64,000 bases of DNA, from NCBI GenBank assembly GCA_910577335.1, contig CAJTMJ010000006.1, positions 54,336 through 118,335 on the forward strand, read 5' to 3'. Below, piece after piece: positions 16,252 through 24,467 of the stretch. Numbering within the stretch: position 1 is the first letter of the stretch; every line of letters begins with the position of its first letter. The position numbers were made by a program, and so were the translations under genes. The notes beneath the pieces were generated by a model that saw nothing but the letters and a program-made list of their open reading frames with translations, searched no databases and had not been told where the DNA came from. This stretch comes from an uncultured Duncaniella sp. Its GTDB lineage: Bacteria; Bacteroidota; Bacteroidia; Bacteroidales; Muribaculaceae.

Positions 16252-17892
16252 ATGGCAAAAGAAATAAAATTTGATATAAAGGCTCGTGAAGAGCTTAAAA
16301 AAGGTGTTGACGCTCTTGCCGACGCCGTTAAAGTGACACTCGGACCGAAGGGTCGTAACGTGATCATCGAAAAGAAATTTGGCGCTCCCCACATCACTAA
16401 GGACGGTGTGACCGTGGCTCGTGAAGTGGAGCTTGAGGACGCTTTCCAGAATATGGGCGCACAGCTCGTGAAGGAAGTGGCTTCAAAGACCGGCGACGAT
16501 GCTGGTGACGGTACCACTACAGCTACTGTCCTCGCTCAGGCTATCATTAATGTTGGTTTGAAGAACGTGGCAGCCGGTGCCAATCCTATGGACATCAAGC
16601 GTGGTATCGACCGTGCGGTTTCTATCGTAGTGGAAGGTATCAAGGCTCAGAGCGAAGAGGTAGGCGACGATTTCAAGAAGATCGAAGATGTTGCCCGTAT
16701 CTCTGCCAACAACGATGAAGCTATCGGTGCTCTCATCGCCGAAGCTATGAAGAAGGTAAAGAAAGAAGGTGTCATCACTGTTGATGAAGCTAAAGGCACT
16801 GAAACCACTGTTGACATTGTGGAAGGTATGCAGTTCGACCGTGGTTACATCTCCCCCTATTTCGTTACCAATACCGAGAAGATGGAATGTGAGATGGAAA
16901 ATCCCTACATTCTTATCTACGACAAGAAGATTTCAAACATCAAGGATATCCTCCCCGTGCTCGAAGCTACAGCTCAGAGCGGCCGTGGTCTGTTGATCGT
17001 TTCCGAGGATGTTGATCAGGAAGCTCTTGCCACTCTCGTTGTCAACCGTCTCCGTGGTTCATTGAAGGTTTGCGCCGTTAAGGCTCCGGGCTTCGGCGAC
17101 CGTCGTAAGGAGATGCTTGAGGATATCGCAGTGCTCACAGGCGGCACAGTGATCTCTGAAGAGAAGGGTATGCAGCTCTCCACAGCTACCATCGATCAGC
17201 TCGGTCGTGCCGAGAAGATTACTGTCAACAAGGAAAACACCACTATCGTAAACGGCGCAGGCAACAAGGACGCCATCGCCGCTCGTGTGGCTCAGATTAA
17301 GGCTCAGATCGAGCAGACCACCAGCGACTACGATCGTGAGAAACTTCAGGAACGTCTTGCCAAGTTGGCAGGTGGTGTGGCAGTCCTCCATATCGGTGCT
17401 CCCAGCGAGGTTGAAATGAAGGAGAAGAAGGATCGTGTTGACGATGCCCTTTCTGCTACCCGTGCAGCTATCGCCGAAGGTATTGTCCCCGGTGGTGGTG
17501 TGGCTTACATCCGTTGCGTGAAACTCCTTGAAAATGTCAAGGGCGCTAACGAAGACGAGACCACAGGTATCAAGATCATCCTTCGTGCCATCGAAGAGCC
17601 TCTCCGTCAGATCGTGGCTAACTCAGGCGACGACGAAGGTGCCGTTGTGGTACAGAAAGTTAAGGACGGCAACGCTGACTTCGGTTACAATGCCCGCACA
17701 GGCGAATACGAGAACCTTCTCGCAGCCGGTGTCATTGACCCTGCCAAGGTTACCCGTGTGGCACTCGAAAATGCCGCTTCTATCGCCGGAATGTTCCTCA
17801 CCACTTCATGCGTCATCGCTGACAAGAAAGAGGACAATCCTGCTCCCGCAATGCCCGCACCCGGCATGGGTGGCATGGGCGGCATGATGTAA
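16252..17892 (+). CDS. groEL: Chaperonin GroEL (60 kDa)
   Basis: A 546-residue chaperonin, full length. Nucleotide-site motifs are visible: TLGPKGRNV, DGVTVAREVEL, GDDAGDGTTTATVLAQ (with the catalytic Asp in GDGTTT) and GGGVAYIR. The C-terminus is the usual Gly-Met repeat (PGMGGMGGMM). It folds cytosolic proteins with GroES using ATP. Codon use is strongly biased to C/G third positions compared with neighbours, as expected for a highly expressed gene. Confidence 0.98.
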   Translation: MAKEIKFDIKAREELKKGVDALADAVKVTLGPKGRNVIIEKKFGAPHITKDGVTVAREVELEDAFQNMGAQLVKEVASKTGDDAGDGTTTATVLAQAIINVGLKNVAAGANPMDIKRGIDRAVSIVVEGIKAQSEEVGDDFKKIEDVARISANNDEAIGALIAEAMKKVKKEGVITVDEAKGTETTVDIVEGMQFDRGYISPYFVTNTEKMECEMENPYILIYDKKISNIKDILPVLEATAQSGRGLLIVSEDVDQEALATLVVNRLRGSLKVCAVKAPGFGDRRKEMLEDIAVLTGGTVISEEKGMQLSTATIDQLGRAEKITVNKENTTIVNGAGNKDAIAARVAQIKAQIEQTTSDYDREKLQERLAKLAGGVAVLHIGAPSEVEMKEKKDRVDDALSATRAAIAEGIVPGGGVAYIRCVKLLENVKGANEDETTGIKIILRAIEEPLRQIVANSGDDEGAVVVQKVKDGNADFGYNARTGEYENLLAAGVIDPAKVTRVALENAASIAGMFLTTSCVIADKKEDNPAPAMPAPGMGGMGGMM

Positions 17893-17918
17893 TCATGACA
17901 TAAGAATCACCCCTTAAT

Positions 17919-17965
17919 CTCCCCCTGCATGAGATCCCAACCAATCTCATACAGGGGGAGACTTC
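17919..17965 (+). terminator. Hairpin after groEL
   Basis: Arms CTCCCCCTG and CAGGGGGAG, extended by ATGAGAT/ATCTCAT around a short loop. It begins 26 bp after the groEL stop. The downstream tract is only moderately T-rich. Confidence 0.6.
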
Positions 17966-18059
17966 GTATATTGAATTTAAATTCTTTATATTGCCTATTC
18001 ATTCCAATTCGGATATTTTAATTAATTTTGTGTTTGGAAATCAAAGCCTACCACTCTGA

Positions 18060-19808
18060 ATGTGCAAATATAGATTTAATATTATCCGTCACTTTTTTCT
18101 TGCTTTTATTGCTGTCACATTTGTAAGCACCATCGTGTCATGTACCCGTAATTCCAATATGGAAGGGCTGTTATCGGCTGCCGAGGCAGTGATGGATGCT
18201 CATCCCGATTCTGCGCTCGTTTTGCTCGATTCGTTAGATGGGTCAGCCACGCTTCACGGCTTGATGAACGAATCCGATCGTGCCCGTTATGCCCTTCTGC
18301 TCACACAGGTGCGCCATAAAAATTATATCGACGAGACATCTGACTCGCTTATCACCACAGCTGTCGATTATTACGACCGCCATTCCTCAGCCGAGCCTTT
18401 CCGGCTCATGCTTTCACGCTATTATCAGGGGGTGGTGAGAAGCAACGCTCGCAACTACGCCTCGGCGATACTCTCGCTCATGAAAGCCGAAGCACTCGCC
18501 GAACGTCTCGACCAGCCCCTTTGGCTCGGCAGAGCACAGTTAGCGATCTCCGACATTTATAACGACATCCATTCCCCAGCAGATGCTGTCCGTTATACGG
18601 AAAAAGCTTGCAATACTTACCGGCAATCCAAGGATTCATTTAATCTAAGGTATGCTGAAGAAGCATTAATAACGTCACTTAACAATGCGCATCGTTATGA
18701 GGATGCTTTACGATTGGGTGAAAGAATGTATAAGGAGGTGGTCACTGACCGTGACACGATATTTATGGGGCGACTTTTGGAGTCAATAGGCTTTTCAAGG
18801 CAGCATTTGAATCTCCATCATGAAGCTATTGACGCATTCAGAAAATTTCAGGCACTCGCCCCGCGAAAAATGAAGATCAATCATTACTATTACCTCTCCA
18901 CAGCCTTATGGAATGCCGGGAGACATGCCGAATCTAAGGCGTTGATTGATTCTATAAGATTAATGTTTGGGAGCAAGGGAGATGTGCATCCCGGCATCCT
19001 CCATGATTTGGGTATGATTGATGAGGCTTATAATCAGCAGAAGAGAATTTCAGACGAAGCGAATGATTTTGTCGGAGATATTCTCAGCCAAAATGTTTCT
19101 GCCACAGTTGCTCAATACTACGATGAAGAAATAGCCGTCAAAGAGGTTCGTTTGCGTCAAAACCGCATTATCGCTACTATTATCATAATAGGTGTGACAA
19201 TCATAGTGATTCTCATAGTCGGATTTCTTTATTATAAGATTTCTGTCACCCGGCGAGAGAAACTTAAAAAAGAGCTTGAGATAATCGACCTTGCTAAAGA
19301 GCTTGGCTCATTGAACATAAAATTATCAGAAACAGCCGATAATTTGACCTCATCCAATGCTCGGCTTGACGCTTTAAGTTCCCAAAGCTCGGTGTTGCTC
19401 TCCGAAAAGAGCAGGATTGAGAACGATAAACTTAATGCCGTTTCATTGTTGTGTGAGATATACCATTCCGCAAATTCCGATAACTCCGGGAAGTCGCAGA
19501 AAGTTGACGTGGCGTTGGCGTTTATAAAAAGTGTGGCGTCCGATCCCTCATTGATACATGACCTTGAAGAAAAAATCGACCGTGAATATGGAGGACTTAT
19601 GCGGAGGTTCAAAGAGCAGGTATCCAATATTACTGATAAAGAGATTATCGTGTTTATTTGTGGAGTGCTTCGTGTCTCACCTATTGCCATACAGTATATT
19701 TGGGATATTAAACGAGTTAGCTTCTACTCTCTTCGCAAGCGTTTGCGTAATAAGATTGAGTCAGAATCACCTTCCGATATGCCTATATTCCTTAAACATC
19801 TTCGCTAA
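18060..19808 (+). CDS. TPR-containing membrane signalling lipoprotein
   Basis: A 582-residue protein: signal peptide with lipobox STIVSC (Cys28), then TPR-like helices over about residues 35-340 (ALVLLDSLDG, YASAILSLMKAEALAERL). A transmembrane helix (IIATIIIIGVTIIVILIVGF, about 370-392) follows, then a coiled coil (395-450) and a cytosolic C-terminal helical domain (about 500-582) resembling a winged helix (ISPIAIQYIWDIKRVSFYSLRKRL). Bacteroidetes encode many such TPR-TM-HTH proteins, usually next to an outer-membrane receptor. That holds here: a receptor gene follows. I infer it senses an envelope signal and controls that gene. A -7 box TAATTTTG is at 18023-18030. Confidence 0.7.
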   Translation: MCKYRFNIIRHFFLAFIAVTFVSTIVSCTRNSNMEGLLSAAEAVMDAHPDSALVLLDSLDGSATLHGLMNESDRARYALLLTQVRHKNYIDETSDSLITTAVDYYDRHSSAEPFRLMLSRYYQGVVRSNARNYASAILSLMKAEALAERLDQPLWLGRAQLAISDIYNDIHSPADAVRYTEKACNTYRQSKDSFNLRYAEEALITSLNNAHRYEDALRLGERMYKEVVTDRDTIFMGRLLESIGFSRQHLNLHHEAIDAFRKFQALAPRKMKINHYYYLSTALWNAGRHAESKALIDSIRLMFGSKGDVHPGILHDLGMIDEAYNQQKRISDEANDFVGDILSQNVSATVAQYYDEEIAVKEVRLRQNRIIATIIIIGVTIIVILIVGFLYYKISVTRREKLKKELEIIDLAKELGSLNIKLSETADNLTSSNARLDALSSQSSVLLSEKSRIENDKLNAVSLLCEIYHSANSDNSGKSQKVDVALAFIKSVASDPSLIHDLEEKIDREYGGLMRRFKEQVSNITDKEIIVFICGVLRVSPIAIQYIWDIKRVSFYSLRKRLRNKIESESPSDMPIFLKHLR

Positions 19809-20134
19809 TTTTGTGTGTTAACTATTTTTAACTATTGGGCATCTCATTTTTGCCCCCTGCCACAGCTATCTGAGAGCACTATTTTAGTCTGCCTAATTTT
19901 TAACATATTAGGCAGGCTGTATTTGTTTGAGTATTAGTGTTTTATAATATGTATGTCTAATTGTTAAAATTGAGATATTGTTTCTCCAACCCAATTCTAA
20001 ATACCTAATTTTGCATTGACAGAAAAATTTTATCAAACTAAGACTGTAACAATTTAAAACATTTCTCGTTATTAATATTAACCCTATAAGTAATAGGGGA
20101 TGTTGGAGAATACTCAATTTAACGCCTAAAATTA
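19809..20134. other. Spacer with terminator between regulator and receptor genes
   Basis: 326 bp without a gene. It contains the terminator at 19889-19930, then AT-rich sequence with the box TAATTTTG at about 20007-20014, which may be the -7 element of the receptor gene. Confidence 0.5.
19889..19930 (+). terminator. Intrinsic terminator after the TPR gene
   Basis: Arms CTGCCTAAT and ATTAGGCAG around a nine-base loop, followed by a T-rich tract (TGTATTTGTTT). Confidence 0.7.
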
Positions 20135-22256
20135 ATGAAACGTTTTTATTTTATCATCACTATTATCCTATCGTGTGGTTTACCCATGTTCGGACAAGAA
20201 CCTGCTGATACCTTGAAATCAAAGCAGCTTGACGAGGTGGTTGTTTCCGCCAAACTTTTGGAACGCAAGGGCAACGAGGATATTATCACCGTCACTAAGT
20301 CAATGCGTGAAGGGACTAAGAATGTTGGAGAATTATTAGGCAGGGTTACCGGAGTTTTCTACAATCCCCTCACCACCGACCTGCAATACTTGGGTTCAAA
20401 GAATATACTCATATTGGTGGACGGCGTGGAAAAAAACGCTGATTACATCAAACGGCTCCGCCCTGAACGATTCAACAAAATTAAAATCACAAATATGCCC
20501 ACAGGAATCTATGCCGGTTATGATGCGGTGATTGACCTTCGTACCCGACCGTTATACACCGGTTATGAGGGCTTGGCTCTTGCTGAGGTCGTAATGGTTC
20601 CCGACGGCAATAACGGGGAAGGGAAGAGCCTACGTTCGTCACGGTCAATCGGACAGTTCACCTATACCCGTGAAAAATTCAACATCGATTTCTCCACAGG
20701 TTATACTTTCGCACAACAGGGTTTTAGCGACTATTTCGAAAGGTCGTACCCTTTGAACGGGCTTGTGGAGACCACATTGGAAAACAAGGGCGACTCCCCC
20801 AACAAGTTGGGGCGCAACAGCCGCTATTATGCGGACTTTGCAATCGACTATGAAATAAACAGAAGACATTCCATCTCGGCGAAATTGTCAACGACCCCCT
20901 CGTCAAGCCGGGATGATTATGAATATAATATTGTGCGGGCTTTTACCGGACGTAATTACAATGACACTGTGTTTGAAAAACAGGACATTGATGTTAAAGG
21001 GAGAATGGATCTCCTTGCCGGTTTATGGTACAGGGGTCGAGTTTCAGGATGGAGGTTAAACGCCAATCTTGCCTATAACCATATCGGTTATAAATGGTGC
21101 AACAGCGTGAGGCGTAGTTCCGGGTATGAGAATATCGACAACCGTAAGGTGCTGTCTAAATACGTTTCCGGAGGAATGGAGGCGAGCCGACAAAGTAGCA
21201 ATTCCAAATGGATGTTCTCGTTGTCTGACAATTTCATTTTTACGAATTATCGAGAGAACAGGTTAGGGACGGACCGTAAGCTGTCAGGAAACAAAAGTTT
21301 CCGCAACACATTCAACGGAGCTGTGCAGTTCCAAGGAAGCGACAAACTTTCATTCGGATTAAATGCCGGTTTCTCAGTGTTCAGAAATTCATACAAGGGC
21401 GAATCCGACACCCATGTCACACCAAAAGCGGGAGCGCAAATGATGTGGATGCCATCAAACAAGATGCTTATGCGTTTCAATTATAAGGTGTCAACGCAAT
21501 ATCCGTCACTTTCCCGCTTGCAGAATTACGGACAGTTCATCGACTCGTTGATGTACAATGTCGGTAACCCCCGTTTGAAACCGGCGCTGAACCATAACCT
21601 CTCGTTGTCTGCCACCATATTTAACAGTGTCACAATTGAAGGCAGATACAACAGGATGTCAAATTCAATATTAGAGTACCTCACCCCTGAGTATGGCGAG
21701 ATACCTTCAGGAGCGGAGACGTATTACACACAACGCGGCTCTGTGAACGGCACCCGGGATAACTGGAGCGTCAATCTGACATACAACAAAGCATTCGGGA
21801 CACATTGGCAAATGTCGCTGACAGGCTCGGTTGTGGGACATTCGGCAGAGTATCGGGGGGGTAAAATCCTCCAAAATCCTCCCTGAGTATTCTTGGTTTG
21901 TCCTATATCAGATAATGAACGGCAGCCTGCAATTTTATCTGAGTGGTCACATGCAGTCGTTATCCGTCATCACCCCTCAGACTAAAAACTGGTGTCTGGA
22001 TGATGGAAACGCTTTGGCTGTTTCCAAGATGCTTTTTAACAATAGATTGCAGATATTGGGAATGTGGTATATTCCGGTGCATTTCTCAGACGGCAAATGG
22101 CATGGAGGTGTGACCTCTGAATCATACCGGACTCGATATTGGGCTGATAACCAGTTCAGAACAGATAACATGTTTCAGATCTCAATATTGTATAGATTCA
22201 ATGGAGGAAAATCAGTAAGAAAATACAATCGCCAAAGTGAAGCGGTTGAATTATAA
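20135..22256 (+). pseudogene. TonB-dependent receptor-like outer-membrane protein, frameshifted by a 10-bp duplication
   Basis: The first frame gives 583 residues: signal peptide (about 1-20), a TonB-box-like DEVVVSAK at 33-40, a plug domain (LGRVTGVFYNPLTTDLQYLG, then ILILVDGVEKNADYIKRLRP), then barrel strands. It stops at 21886 after RGGKILQNPP. The missing barrel C-terminus continues in the +1 frame to 22256 (ILPEYSWFVLYQIMNG onward, ending near MFQISILYRFNGG). The unit AAAATCCTCC is present twice in tandem at 21863-21882; deleting one copy rejoins the frames as one 703-residue receptor. No carboxypeptidase-like domain precedes the plug. It lies next to the TPR regulator at 18060. Either a recently inactivated gene, a reversible switch, or an assembly error. 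Confidence 0.8.
21863..21882 (+). repeat. Tandem 10-bp duplication that shifts the receptor frame
   Basis: Two perfect adjacent copies of AAAATCCTCC, at 21863-21872 and 21873-21882, directly after a run of seven Gs (21855-21861). Removing one copy makes the 2,112-base remainder an exact multiple of three with no internal stop. Confidence 0.9.
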
Positions 22257-22332
22257 TAATTACTTAAAATTTTTAGTTGTTGAAAATCAATTAAAAAATT
22301 AGCTCCCACTTCGGGATTGCTTCATGAGATGG

Positions 22333-22393
22333 AAGAGCTGGCGGTACTTGGTGTCACAACCGGTGGTGACAATTACAGATATTACCAGCTCTT
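22333..22393 (+). terminator. Long interrupted hairpin after the receptor gene
   Basis: Outer arms AAGAGCTGG and CCAGCTCTT with an inner pair GTGTCAC/GGTGGTGAC. T-rich sequence follows at some distance. It may terminate the receptor transcript. Confidence 0.4.
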
Positions 22394-22413
22394 TATAAAA
22401 CAGCGTGTTTTTG

Positions 22414-22444
22414 TTTGTAGTTAGGCGCAATTTCGCTATTTTTG
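22414..22444 (+). promoter_or_regulatory. Promoter of the TlpA-like lipoprotein gene (TTTG-N19-TATTTTTG)
   Basis: TTTG at 22414-22417 and TATTTTTG at 22437-22444 with 19 bases between: an ideal Bacteroidetes primary promoter. Start expected near 22451, about 41 nt before the ATG at 22492. Confidence 0.8.
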
Positions 22445-22491
22445 CATGGCGATTTTTCGCTTATCTATGAATAATCATCGTTTAAATTTTT

Positions 22492-23607
22492 ATGAATAAA
22501 AAATCATTTTTTCTGCTTTCAGCCGGTTTATTGGCTGTGAGCGCTTGTGCGGTTGAGACTCAGCCTAACTACACACTGTCGTTCCCTGTCCCGGCTGACA
22601 AGAACAACACCATGGCTTATCTCCTTGACTGGGACAATGGTCAGAAGCTTGACTCTGTAGTGGTTTCAGACGCTCAGGTTAAATTTTCAGGTGTCATCGA
22701 CGATGCCACACTCGGACGACTTGTAGTGGATGGCGCCCGTGGTCCCATTTTCATACTTGAAAAAGGTAATATAGTGATTTCTCCCGAAGGTAAGCCCTCA
22801 GGAACACCTTTGAATGATAAATTTGTGTCATACACACAGCTCATGAGCGAGATAGGCAAGGAGTATCAGACCCTTAACCTTGAGGACTCTGTTCAGGCTG
22901 CCAAAGCAAAACAGCTTGAAGCCGACTATGACGCAGTGCCTATGAAAGCCTATCAGGAGAATATCAATAACCCAGTGGGACTTTACTGGTTCCTTCAGCA
23001 GGCTTACGAGATGGACCTCGCACAGCTCGACGCTGCGATATCCAAAAATCCCGGTCTTGGCAAGTCTAAAAGAGTAGAATCTCTACGTAATTCTCTCCTT
23101 GCCAAAGCCGAAACCTCGGAAGGGAAGCAATATAAGGATTTCGAAGTCACCTACGACGGGAAAGTGCAGAAGCTCAGCGACTATGTAGGCAAAGGTCATT
23201 ACACACTCGTTGACTTTTGGGCAAGCTGGTGCGGACCTTGCATCCGTCAGACCAAGGTGATCAAGCAACTCTACAACAAGTATAAGGACAAGGGTCTTGA
23301 AGTGGTAGGCGTTGCCGTGTGGGACGAACCTGCCAACACACTCAAGGCTATCAAGAGCCACGGTCTTGAATGGAGCTGCATCATGGACGCTCAGACCATC
23401 CCTACTGACATATACGGCATTTCAAGCATACCCTGCATCATTCTGATTGACCCCGACGGTAAGATTGTGTCACGTGACAAGCAGAGTCAGGAACTTATCG
23501 ATGATGTTGATGCTGCCATGGCTGATTTCCATCCCGAGACTTCGGCTGTCATGGATAACGAAGCGAAAAATGACACTGCTTCAGCCGACACCACTGTGAT
23601 ATTCTAA
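22492..23607 (+). CDS. TlpA-like thiol-disulfide oxidoreductase lipoprotein with DUF4369 domain
   Basis: A 371-residue lipoprotein (lipobox AVSAC, Cys19). Residues about 28-130 form the beta-rich DUF4369 domain, a helical linker spans 135-210, and residues 215-350 are a thioredoxin fold with the active site WCGPC (C247 and C250) and the cis-proline segment SSIPCIILIDPDG. It probably reduces disulfides in the periplasm or outer membrane. The extra cysteine before the cis-proline region (IPC) is common in these proteins. It ends 13 bp before the next gene. Confidence 0.88.
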   Translation: MNKKSFFLLSAGLLAVSACAVETQPNYTLSFPVPADKNNTMAYLLDWDNGQKLDSVVVSDAQVKFSGVIDDATLGRLVVDGARGPIFILEKGNIVISPEGKPSGTPLNDKFVSYTQLMSEIGKEYQTLNLEDSVQAAKAKQLEADYDAVPMKAYQENINNPVGLYWFLQQAYEMDLAQLDAAISKNPGLGKSKRVESLRNSLLAKAETSEGKQYKDFEVTYDGKVQKLSDYVGKGHYTLVDFWASWCGPCIRQTKVIKQLYNKYKDKGLEVVGVAVWDEPANTLKAIKSHGLEWSCIMDAQTIPTDIYGISSIPCIILIDPDGKIVSRDKQSQELIDDVDAAMADFHPETSAVMDNEAKNDTASADTTVIF

Positions 23608-23620
23608 ATGCTTGGCTTAG

Positions 23621-24391
23621 ATGACAGAAAGAGATATTAAAGATTTACTTGATACGGAGGCGGCGAGGATTAACTCGCCGTCTTTTATTGGCGATGACCC
23701 GGTGCAATTTCCCCGTCGATTCTCGGAGTTGAGAGATATCGAGATAGCGTCATTGCTCAGTGCCACTATTGCGTGGGGCAATCGTAAGATGATATGCCGT
23801 GACTGTGACAGGATGTTGTCGCTGATGGACAACCAGCCCTACAAATACATGATGGATGAAGGCTACGAGGATCTGCCCGACGACATGAATATCCACCGCA
23901 CATTCTTCACCAAGCATTTCAAATATTACCTTCGTGGATTGAAAAAAGTGTATGACGAGTGTGGCTCGTTGCAGGAATTTGCCCGTAAACTGGATATAGC
24001 TTCCGATCCGGCTCCCGCTTGGAAACTTGTGGAGGGGATAAATATGAAGCTTGCCGAGGCAAACCCTGACCAACCGGTGGAATATGCCTCACGCTGCCTG
24101 CCTCAAAACTTGGTCACCTCTGCCTTGAAGCGTGTGAACATGGCTTTGCGATGGCTTGTCAGGACTGACGGCATAGTGGATATGGGTGTGTGGGATGTGA
24201 TAAATCCCTCTCATCTGTATATCCCGTTGGATGTGCATGTCGGTGACATATCGCGTGAACTCGGGCTGTTGACACGTAACGCCAACGACCGCCGCTCGGT
24301 AAATGAGGTCACTGATCATTTGCGCCGTTTCAACCCGGCGGATCCCACCATATACGATTTCGCCCTCTTCGGCATAGGCATGAAGCTCTGA
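23621..24391 (+). CDS. TIGR02757 (DUF2400) family protein
   Basis: 256 residues, cytosolic, no signal. Recognised from ARINSPSFIGDDPVQFPRRF, ASLLSATIAWGNRKMI, the central RCLPQNLVTSALKRVNMALRWLVR region and the tail FNPADPTIYDFALFGIGM. The family is widespread in Bacteroidetes. Its helical fold resembles helix-hairpin-helix DNA glycosylases, but no biochemical role is established as far as I know. The gene follows the TlpA-like gene by 13 bp and is closed by a bidirectional terminator. Confidence 0.85.
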   Translation: MTERDIKDLLDTEAARINSPSFIGDDPVQFPRRFSELRDIEIASLLSATIAWGNRKMICRDCDRMLSLMDNQPYKYMMDEGYEDLPDDMNIHRTFFTKHFKYYLRGLKKVYDECGSLQEFARKLDIASDPAPAWKLVEGINMKLAEANPDQPVEYASRCLPQNLVTSALKRVNMALRWLVRTDGIVDMGVWDVINPSHLYIPLDVHVGDISRELGLLTRNANDRRSVNEVTDHLRRFNPADPTIYDFALFGIGMKL

Positions 24392-24406
24392 TAGGCTCAG
24401 ACATAA

Positions 24407-24449
24407 AAATTATAGCCCGTTGATGTTTTTTGTCAACGGGCTATAATTT
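24407..24449. terminator. Bidirectional terminator between TIGR02757 gene and malQ
   Basis: Perfect 17-bp arms, AAATTATAGCCCGTTGA and TCAACGGGCTATAATTT, with a T-rich loop. The genes converge here. Confidence 0.9.
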
Positions 24450-24467
24450 CTTTATGCGGATGTTATG

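Noticed and set aside
22333..22393. Riboswitch in front of the TlpA-like lipoprotein
   Set aside because: The hairpin lies upstream of the promoter at 22414, so it would not be part of that mRNA; it fits better as the 3' end of the receptor transcript.
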